From the NCBI RefSeq assembly GCF_964340395.1, contig NC_135568.1:18341776-18361247 (forward strand): a stretch of DNA of 19,472 nt, read 5' to 3'. Positions 1 through 19,472 of the stretch are shown piece after piece. The stretch is from Glandiceps talaboti (taxonomy: Eukaryota; Hemichordata; Enteropneusta; Spengelidae). The notes beneath the pieces are model-generated. The model was not told where the DNA came from. It ran no database searches and saw only the letters and a program-made list of their open reading frames with translations. The position numbers were made by a program, and so were the translations under genes. The stretch's first letter is position 1. Every line of letters begins with the position of its first letter.

Positions 1-1872
1 TATATACAGAGGTTATAAAGGAACTATAATATATACAGAGGTTATAAAGGAACTATAATATATACAGGGGTTATAAAGGAACTATAATATATACAGGGGT
101 TATAAAGGAACTATAATATATACAGAGGTTATAAAGGAACTATAATATATACAGAGGTTATAAAGGAACTATAATATATACAGAGGTTATAAAGGAACTA
201 TAATGTATACAGAGGTTATAAAGGAACTATAATATACAGAGGTTATAAAGGAACTATAATATATACACGGGTTATAAATGAACTATAACGTATACAGAGG
301 TTATAAAGGAACTATAATATATACAGAGGTTATAAAGGAACTATAATATATTCAGAGGTTATAAAGGAACTATAATATATACACGGGTTATAAAGGAACT
401 ATAATATATACAGAGGTTATAAAGGAACTATAATATATACAGAGGTTATAAAGGAACTATAATATATACAGAGGTTATAAAGGAACTATAATATATACAG
501 GAGTTATAAAGGAACTATAATATATACAGAGGTTATAAATGAACTATAATATATACAGAGGTAATAAAGGAACTATAATATATACAGAGGTTATAAATGA
601 ACTATAATATATACAGAGGTAATAAAGGAACTATAATATATACAGGGGTTATAAAGGAACTATAATATACAGAGGTAATAAAGGAACTATAATATATACA
701 GGGATTATAAAGGAACTATAATATACAGAGGTAATAAAGGAACTATAATATATACAGAGGTTATAAATGAACTATAATATATACAGAGGTAATAAAGGAA
801 CTATAATATATACAGAGGTTATAAAGGAACTATAATATATACAGGGATTATAAAGGAACTATAATATACAGGGATTATAAATGAACTATAATATATACAG
901 AGGTTATAAAGGAACTATAATATACAGAGGTTATAAAGGAACTATAATATATACAGGGATTATAAAGGAACTATAATATACAGAGGTTATAAAGGAACTA
1001 TAATATATACAGGGGTTATAAAGGAACTATAATATATACAGAGGTTATAAAGGAACTATAATATATACAGAGGTTATAAAGGAACTATAATATATACAGA
1101 GGTTATAAAGGAACTATAATATATACAGAGGTTATAAAGGAACTATAATATATTCAGAGGTTATAAAGGAACTATAATATATACAGAGGTTATAAAGGAA
1201 CTATAATATATACAGAGGTTATAAAGGAACTATAATATACAGAGGTTATAAAGGAACTATAATATATACAGAGGTTATAAAGGAACTATAATATATACAG
1301 GAGTTATAAAGGAACTATAATATATACAGAGGTTATAAATGAACTATAATATATACAGAGGTTATAAAGGAACTATAATATATACACGGGTTATAAAGGA
1401 ACTATAATATATACAGAGGTTATAAAGGAACTATAATATATACAGGGGTTATAAAGGAACTATAATATATACAGAGGTTATAAAGGAACTATAATATATA
1501 CAGGGGTTATAAAGGAACTATAATATATACAGAGGTTATAAAGGAACTATAATATATACAGAGGTTATAAAGGAACTATAATATATACAGGGGTTATAAA
1601 GGAACTATAATATATACAGGGATTATAAAGGAACTATAATATATACAGAGGTTATAAAGGAACTATAATATATACAGGGGTTATAAAGGAACTATAATAT
1701 CTACAGAGGTTATAAAGGAACTATAATATATACAGGGGTTATAAAGGAACTATAATATATACAGGGATTATAAAGGAACTATAATATATACAGAGGTTAT
1801 AAAGGAACTATAATGTATACAGGGGTTATAAAGGAACTGTAATATATACAGAGGTTATAAAGGAACTATAAT
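1..1872. repeat. 29-bp AT-rich satellite, about 64 copies
   Basis: A head-to-tail array with a 29-bp period. Each unit runs TATATACAGAGGTTATAAAG followed by GAACTATAA. Common variants are GGGG, GGGA or ACGGG in place of GAGG, GGTAATAAAG in place of GGTTATAAAG, and 27-bp units that lack one TA. Copies are nearly identical, which points to recent homogenisation. The array fills the left edge and runs straight into the assembly gap, so its true length is unknown. No coding function is apparent. Confidence 0.97.
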
Positions 1873-1972
1873 NNNNNNNNNNNNNNNNNNNNNNNNNNNN
1901 NNNNNNNNNNNNNNNNNNNNNNNNNNNNNNNNNNNNNNNNNNNNNNNNNNNNNNNNNNNNNNNNNNNNNNNN
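1873..1972. other. Assembly gap (100 N)
   Basis: Exactly 100 N, the usual placeholder for a gap of unknown size. It sits at the boundary between the 29-bp satellite and a tetranucleotide array, so it is probably an unresolved repeat collapse. Confidence 0.99.
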
Positions 1973-1987
1973 AGAGGTCATTACATA

Positions 1988-2096
1988 CAAACATACATAC
2001 ATACATACATACATACATACATACATACATACATACCTACCTACCTACCTACCTACCTACCTACCTACCTACCTACCTACCTACCTACCTACCTAC

Positions 2097-2137
<41 letters not shown>

Positions 2138-2199
2138 TACATACATACATACATACATACATACATACATACATACATACATACATACATACATACATA
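1988..2199. repeat. Compound microsatellite (ACAT)n-(CTAC)n-(AC)n-(ATAC)n
   Basis: Four simple-sequence blocks lie back to back: ACAT repeats to about 2034, CTAC repeats to about 2100, AC dinucleotides to about 2131, then ATAC repeats to 2199. Neighbouring motifs differ by one base, consistent with stepwise mutation and expansion of one ancestral array. Open frames across it are low-complexity artefacts. Confidence 0.95.
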
Positions 2200-2434
2200 C
2201 TATATTTTATCGACACTACAAATCACCACATCTCATCAGATTCCAGTGTCTTTTATACATAGTAGGTTTGTGCATCTAAAGTTCTCTAACATACCAGCCA
2301 CTATATATGTTATGGGTCCACGTTTATGTGACGTGGGAAACTTATTTAAAACTTACATTAACTTTAGCTTTTCGAAGCTGAGAAATATTTACCTAAAAGG
2401 CTATGCATAACCAAAAAATTGCCTTAAGAGAGCC
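2200..2434. other. Non-coding, no recognisable feature
   Basis: AT-rich single-copy sequence between the microsatellite and the transposon remnant. I found no exon with matching splice sites, no signal peptide and no RNA gene. If the missing 5' exon of the expansin-like gene lies in the window it could only be hereabouts, but nothing supports that. Confidence 0.5.
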
Positions 2435-3100
2435 AAGACATCTCCAGCAGATAGGAGAACCCCTATGACGCCCTCAACCAAGAGGTCACTTATACAGTCA
2501 TCCAACAATCAGATACACCAACCTTTGTAGTCATAATGATATTAATTTTTTTTAAACATTTTCACCCTAGCTAATGCGACTATACCAATGTTAAGGACTC
2601 TACTTAGTCCATTTTTACCTCCCGTAAACTTTTTAAAATATTAATATTTTAATCCTATGTAGTCGCTTTTTAGATGTTGGTGCTGTCTTATAAAGCTTGA
2701 AATCATTGTCTGAAAGTGTCTGAATAGTCTCAAAATTGACTATTAAAAAGTAAAGACCACCAAAGCTTGTAGGGGGCTACCCCTAGCACCCCCATGAGAG
2801 ATTTACATATCACTATCTCAAGCTTTCTCCTACCTTTTAGTGTTAGATGCTATTAAACTCCTTTTTGAATATATTTACTGTTTAGTATGGTGTTATCGTA
2901 TAAAGTATTTAGTTATCAGTCCACTGTGAGTCACGATCAAATACCTGTGATGTAAATATGATATATTGAGAGAGGGGGGGGTTATCATGTTTTCGGTTTT
3001 TGCAGAGGGGGGGGGGGGGGGGTCAGTGACTTTTTGTCGGCCCAGTCGAATCCACCGACACCCCCTCCCCCTCCCCCGACCGGAGAAAATGACCGATCCC
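2435..3100 (+). mobile_element. 5'-truncated copy of the GGGACCGGTCAG TIR element
   Basis: This segment is homologous to the interior and right end of the complete element at 10118-11464. Shared landmarks include AAGAGGTCACTTATACA (CAGAGGTCACTCATACA in the other copy), ATGTTGGTGCTGTCTT, TCTCAAAATTGACT and GAGTCACGATCAAA, then G-tracts and C-tracts near the terminus. It ends in a diverged right terminal inverted repeat (ATGACCGATCCC), followed by TTA, which fits a TWA target site. It lacks the left terminus and has one copy of the segment that is duplicated in the full element. No transposase is encoded. Confidence 0.75.
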
Positions 3101-3176
3101 TTAGAGATATTGTTACCAATGCTTTGGGTCTACGTTTACGTGTATCGCTGACTACATAATGTTATTTCTGTTATAG

Positions 3177-15325
<12,149 letters not shown>

Positions 15326-15723
15326 AACCCACCACAGTCTACTACAGAGCCGGTGCGAGACGAGATCTTATTTGTTTCTATTTATCTCCTTGTAATTTGT
15401 ACACAAGTGGCTATGTACCTGTATATTTGCATATAAGTGTATACACACCTGTATATCTAAGTGAACTATTATGTAGATGGTTTGGGGTGTATTGACCACA
15501 ATCACGTGAATTCATAGATTAATTCTAATTTGGGTATAGTAGACTACGAGTGAACGATTCTTATACATAATGACATGGCTTGGTATAGAAAGCCACAGAT
15601 TACGTAACCAGGGTAAACATAACATGGATTTTTTTTATTATCTGTGGTTAATTTCGGTAACTCTTCTGTATTGTCAGCACTTAATCACGTGATGGCCAGT
15701 TACTCAATCCTATTGGAATATGA

Positions 15724-15731
15724 TGACGTCA
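15724..15731. promoter_or_regulatory. CRE-like palindrome TGACGTCA
   Basis: A perfect 8-bp cAMP-response-element palindrome, 32 bp after a TCACGTGA E-box (15685-15692). It lies 0.6 kb upstream of the candidate promoter at 16324. Sequence match only. Confidence 0.35.
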
Positions 15732-15783
15732 TTTATTTACTTCTGTTCTAGAATCATAATATTTAGGTACAATTGTCACAGTG

Positions 15784-15789
15784 AATAAA
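15784..15789 (+). promoter_or_regulatory. Candidate poly(A) signal of the expansin-like gene
   Basis: AATAAA lies about 460 bp after the stop codon, followed by an A-rich stretch. A second AATAAA at 15891-15896 is an alternative, with another at about 15961. The sequence between the stop and this signal holds no further open frame that continues the protein and is read as 3'UTR. Confidence 0.45.
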
Positions 15790-16323
15790 CAAAAAAAGAA
15801 AGTTATAACCATAATTCTAGTCTAGTTTGTGTGTTTAGAATGGCAACGTCCCATGGATGACAAGTTGACATCTATCGTGTAGTTTGGAAGAATAAAGCAA
15901 CTTGAAAAAAGATAATGTGAACCAACGTAGCAGGATCCGTGTTTGTAACATTTAAAGCTCAAATAAAAGTATGTTATTGACAATGTAGCAATGATATCCA
16001 AACACACGTATTTATTAGTGCAGTGGCTTCACACACATCCAAATGACGGTAGTAGTGGGAAATAACCAATGTCTTTAACATTTACAACATTGGTGGCAGT
16101 GGTGGGATTAAATCCTTGTCATTGATTCTGGAACTTGTATCCTTTTACATTTCTGACAGCATTTTAACCCACATTTTGAACTATTATAATATGGGGAGGG
16201 TAGAGAAAGAAAGTTGAGGGAGAGCAACTTTTTAGCACGAATCGGAGGAGAGTCACATTTTATGCAACAGCCCGAGCCTGATTTTCCCCGCGCCCCCTTG
16301 TATTTACTGAAGGCTCCCTAGAG

Positions 16324-16420
16324 GTATAAGCAGAAGAAGAGGGGCCCTATCACGTGACAGACTGTGACCCAAGAACAACAGAGCCTTGAGCGTGTGACCT
16401 AGCAATTCGGGATCGAGCTG
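16324..16420 (+). promoter_or_regulatory. Candidate promoter and non-coding first exon of a downstream gene
   Basis: A GC-richer island stands out from AT-rich surroundings. A TATAAG box-like site (16324-16329) is followed 21 bp later by TCACGTGA (16350-16357). A stretch without any ATG then ends at GAGCTG before a consensus donor GTAAGTAC at 16421. This arrangement fits a transcription start near 16355 and a 5'UTR exon to 16420, spliced to an exon further right, possibly 18126-18361. No transcript evidence is available. Confidence 0.35.
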
Positions 16421-16633
16421 GTAAGTACATTCCATTTTTCTCGATTTTTGAGCTTATACATCAAATAATTTTGTTTACTATTTTTCCAAATCTGTTGGCA
16501 AGATAATATGTATCCCAAAAAACTGTATATTAGTAAATAAGACTAAAACTCTTGTTACAGAAAGTTGTTGGAATTTAAAGACAAGTGTGTCGACCGACTA
16601 TTTCAGCCGCATTATCTCCTGTTCTATTTGACT

Positions 16634-16792
16634 CTAATAGGATTAATAGTTCAATTAATAAATTAATAGTAAGATTAATAGATTAATAGTAAGATTAATA
16701 GTTCAATTAATAGATTAATAGTAAGATTAATAGATTAATAGTAAGATTAATAGTAAGATTAATAGATTAATAGTAAGATTAATAGTTCAATG
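16634..16792. repeat. ATTAATAGTAAG short tandem repeat
   Basis: Irregular tandem copies of ATTAATAGTAAG mixed with ATTAATAG and ATTAATAGTTCA variants. The unit is 8-12 bp, so no single period holds throughout. Confidence 0.9.
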
Positions 16793-16997
16793 TAGGATAA
16801 AAACAATTCTTTTAGATTAGGTGTGGGGATGGGGGTGGGGTTGAACCACTTTAGTTCTCATTCTACAAAATCAGTTTTACTTTTAATAAGGCTATGTTGT
16901 ACCCCTTATCAAAAATATTTCTAAATCAAGAATTGCCTTGAGTAAATGCATGGCATTAAAATAAAGTAAAATATCAACAAAAGAACTGTTTTTCCCT

Positions 16998-17375
16998 CAC
17001 TACATACTACTACATACAGGCTTTGTATTCATAGCACTACATACTACTACATACTGGCTTTGTATTCATAGCACTACATACTACTACATACTGGCTTTGT
17101 ATTCATAGCACTACATACTACTGTATACTGGCTTTGTATTCATAGCACTACATACTACTACATACTGGCTTTGTATTCATAGCACTACATACTACTGTAT
17201 ACTGGCTTTGTATTCATAGCACTACATACTACTGTATACTGGCTTTGTATTCATAGCACTACATACTACTACATACTGGCTTTGTATTCATAGCACTACA
17301 TACTACTGTATACTGGCTTTGTATTCATAGCACTACATACTACTACATGCTGGCTTTGTAGCAATAAATACTACT
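16998..17375. repeat. 37-bp minisatellite, about 10 copies
   Basis: Units of 37 bp contain CTACATACTACTACATACTG then GCTTTGTATTCATAGCA. Copies alternate between CTACATACTGG and CTGTATACTGG, and the last is degenerate (GGCTTTGTAGCAATAAATA). Near identity suggests recent expansion. Confidence 0.95.
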
Positions 17376-17710
17376 ACATTCCGATTTGAACAAGTCATTG
17401 AAAATGACATACTCCCCGCTATGATTGGGTTTTAAGGAACTGGCAGTTTATGTTGTCATTTTCAAACCTGGTTAATGTTGTTTGGCCACATATGGTTGTT
17501 TTTGATATCACTACTCTGTTCAAGCATGTCAATTTCGCAAATTCGCAAACAAAATGGCTGCCAGGCAGCCATATCAGATTGTATCAAGACGAAAATGGAT
17601 ATGCACATGTATGTCATAGAACACTGTCCTAATACCAACTTTTCTTCCTGCTCTGCTCTGTTCCTTCCAGTATTGTTTAACATCATCATAAATTATACTC
17701 CGATCTCATG
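17376..17710. other. No clear gene; YY1-like site in a short hairpin
   Basis: Single-copy sequence. ATGGCTGCC and GGCAGCCAT (17554-17572) form a 9-bp inverted repeat around one A, and CAAAATGGCTGCC resembles a YY1 site. A 21-codon frame starts at that ATG. No product is recognised. Confidence 0.4.
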
Positions 17711-17808
17711 TTTCTGACTTGCCCCAGGCTGTTTTTGGAGTTCATACTAATATAATATGTTTCTGACTTGCCCCAGACTGTTTTTGGAGTTGATACTATA
17801 TGTTACTG
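17711..17808. repeat. 49-bp tandem duplication
   Basis: TTTCTGACTTGCCCCAGRCT followed by GTTTTTGGAGTT occurs twice, starting at 17711 and 17760, with a few substitutions. Confidence 0.9.
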
Positions 17809-18125
17809 CGATAGCTAACGTAAACCACGAATGAGCGAATATTGAATACAACTTAAAAGCTATCGGAGTAACATATTTGTGCCGTAAACTGTTTAGATTC
17901 AGTGACGTGAGTACTCTACACCGCGAGAGTGTCTCTAACACAAAATTAGCCGTTACTGTTCCATTGACCGTCAGACAGTCCAACAAAGTTTCTGTAACAC
18001 AAGCTTAAGCTTAGCTTTATGGATACTTTCCTTTTCAAAAGTGGTTGTCGCAATCAAAATTTAATTTTATTTATGCAGAAATGTTTTTTCGAAAGATTGT
18101 CATCACTTAATTTTATACATTTCAG

Positions 18126-18361
18126 AATTCAAGTTGGATATTTAAAGCAATTTAAGAAGGTCCATCCCTCTATCATTTCTGAAACCAAGAAGTATGACTC
18201 AGATAGAGAAGTAAATATTTCAACTGTGACAAACATGATGAAGGCCTTTTTGAGGAAGATCCACGATGTATACTGTAAGCGATCACTTGTCAAAGCATCC
18301 AACATATTTAGTGCATCAATTTCTGATGATGTGTTTGAAATTACAAAGTTTATACAACGTG
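18126..18361 (+). CDS. Possible internal exon, unidentified protein
   Basis: Open from an acceptor with a pyrimidine-rich lead (TTTTATACATTTCAG) to GTTAGT, 236 bp, entering in phase 2 and leaving in phase 1. It would encode about 78 residues starting IQVGYLKQFKKVHPSIISE and including STVTNMMKAFLRKIHDVYCK and VFEITKFIQ. The residue mix is Lys/Ile/Ser rich and predicted helical, and looks more protein-like than other frames here. I do not recognise a family. The donor is weak. It lies on the same strand as, and downstream of, the candidate first exon at 16324-16420. It could equally be a chance open frame. Confidence 0.3.
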
Positions 18362-18362
18362 G

Positions 18363-18450
18363 TTAGTGATGCTACCAAATATAATATTTGTATTTCATAT
18401 TCTTAGTGATGCTATCAAGTATAGCGTTTATAATTTCATATTTTATATTC
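18363..18450. repeat. Imperfect tandem duplication of about 40 bp
   Basis: TTAGTGATGCTACCAAATAT and TTAGTGATGCTATCAAGTAT begin similar blocks that both end in TTTCATATT. Confidence 0.75.
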
Positions 18451-18531
18451 TGACTAAGATTCCGTAAGACTCAGGGAACTGCTACATCTTCGTATAAAAC
18501 ACTACAACTCTTTAATGTCAAGATGCTTTGC

Positions 18532-19472
18532 AAGTCTTTATAATGACATAGGTAAATGTGAAGTCTTGGATTATAATGACATAGGTAAATGTGAAGTCTT
18601 GGATTATAATGACAGAGATAGATGTGAAGTCTTGGATTATAATGGCATAGGTAAATGTGAAGTCTTGGATTATAATGACATAGGTAAATGTGAAGTCTTG
18701 GATTATAATGATAGAGGTAAATGTGAAGTCTTGGATTATAATGACAGAGGTAAATGTGAAGTCTTGGATTATAATGACATAGGTAAATGTGAAGTCTTGG
18801 ATTATAATGACATAGGTAAATGTGAAGTCTTGGATTATAATGACAGAGATAGATGTGAAGTCTTGGATTATAATGACAGAGGTAAATGTGAAGTCTTGGA
18901 TTATAATGACAGAGGTAAATGTGAAGTCTTGGATTATAATGACAGAGGTAAATGTGAAGTCTTGGATTATAATGACATAGGTAAATGTGAAGTCTTGGAT
19001 TATAATGACATAGGTAAATGTGAAGTCTTGGATTAATGACAGAGATAGATGTGAAGTCTTGGATTATAATGACATAGGTAAATGTGAAGTCTTGGATTAT
19101 AATGACATAGGTAAATGTGAAGTCTTGGATTATAATGATAGAGGTAAATGTGAAGTCTTGGATTATAATGACAGAGGTAAATGTGAAGTCTTGGATTATA
19201 ATGACAGAGGTAAATGTGAAGTCTTGGATTAATGACAGAGATAGATGTGAAGTCTTGGATTATAATGACATAGGTAAATGTGAAGTCTTGGATTATAATG
19301 ATATAGGTAAATGTGAAGTCTTGGATTATAATGACAGAGGTAAATGTGAAGTCTTGGATTATAATGACAGAGGTAAATGTGAAGTCTTGGATTATAATGA
19401 CAGAGGTAAATGTGAAGTCTTGGATTATAATGACAGAGGTAAATGTGAAGTCTTGGATTATAATGATAGAGG
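18532..19472 (+). repeat. 33-bp minisatellite, open in one frame (DIGKCEVLDYN)
   Basis: About 28 units of 33 bp contain GACATAGGTAAATGTGAAGT then CTTGGATTATAAT and continue off the right edge. The unit is 11 codons long with no stop, so a frame from the ATG at 18515 stays open for 173 codons. Two units carry a 2-bp deletion (GATTAATGAC for GATTATAATGAC), which makes TAA stops at about 19034 and 19230. Variants are ATA/AGA, GGT/GAT and AAA/AGA, all amino-acid changing, so purifying selection is not evident. Higher-order structure: the GACAGAGATAGATG variant starts at 18611, 18842, 19038 and 19234, spaced 231, 196 and 196 bp. I treat it as a satellite. Confidence 0.92.

Noticed and set aside
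2225-2260. Second hammerhead core (CTGATGA on the minus strand)
   Set aside because: No GAAA or pairing stem II or III follows it.
2966-3151. 61-codon Gly-rich frame
   Set aside because: It is a translation of the G-tracts and C-tracts at the end of a MITE remnant.
16998-17375. CRISPR array
   Set aside because: The repeats are contiguous with no unique spacers and the genome is eukaryotic. The same applies to the other minisatellites.
17747-17986. 79-codon minus-strand frame
   Set aside because: It starts in a 49-bp duplication, has no recognisable family, and has no supporting splice or promoter context.

Overview
The window looks like nuclear DNA from a repeat-rich invertebrate, probably marine. 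It is AT-rich, has spliceosomal introns with GT..AG ends, long microsatellites, several minisatellites, non-autonomous transposons and a tRNA-derived SINE-like element. I see no prokaryotic operon structure. I cannot fix the phylum from sequence alone; a cephalochordate or lophotrochozoan (mollusc, annelid or brachiopod) would fit.

One recognisable gene runs on the + strand from before position 3177 to the stop at 15323-15325. Four exons join in consistent phase: 3177-3269 (phase 1 in, phase 1 out), 7297-7442 (phase 1 in, phase 0 out), 14528-14740 (phase 0 both sides) and 15041-15325 (ends in TAA). Together they encode a Thr-rich linker followed by a complete two-domain expansin-like protein: an RlpA/barwin-type double-psi beta-barrel domain, then a CBM63-type carbohydrate-binding domain. 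The first exon(s), with the start codon and probably a signal peptide, are missing; they lie upstream of the window or in the satellite and gap at the left edge. Acidic and aromatic positions important in the bacterial expansin EXLX1 appear to be replaced, while the tandem Trp pair of the binding domain is kept.

Layout. 1-1872 is a 29-bp satellite that runs into a 100-N assembly gap (1873-1972). 1988-2199 is a compound microsatellite. 2435-3100 is a truncated TIR transposon. Intron 3270-7296 holds a GT-rich inverted repeat, a 36/57-bp minisatellite and a (TA)n-flanked inverted element. The core of that element is a perfect 182-bp palindrome that encodes one hammerhead ribozyme motif on each strand. 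Intron 7443-14527 holds a 1347-bp Harbinger-like MITE (TIRs, TAA target duplication), a 45-bp minisatellite with 136-bp higher-order period, a SINE-like element and a fragment of the same MITE family. The region after 15325 holds the 3'UTR and poly(A) signals, then a cluster of TCACGTGA E-boxes and a candidate promoter with a non-coding first exon (about 16324-16420) for a downstream gene. After that come more minisatellites, an unidentified possible exon (18126-18361), and a 33-bp repeat that is open in one frame and runs off the right edge.

The two strongest points are the hammerhead palindrome at 6659-6840 and the intron-bearing expansin gene with altered key residues.
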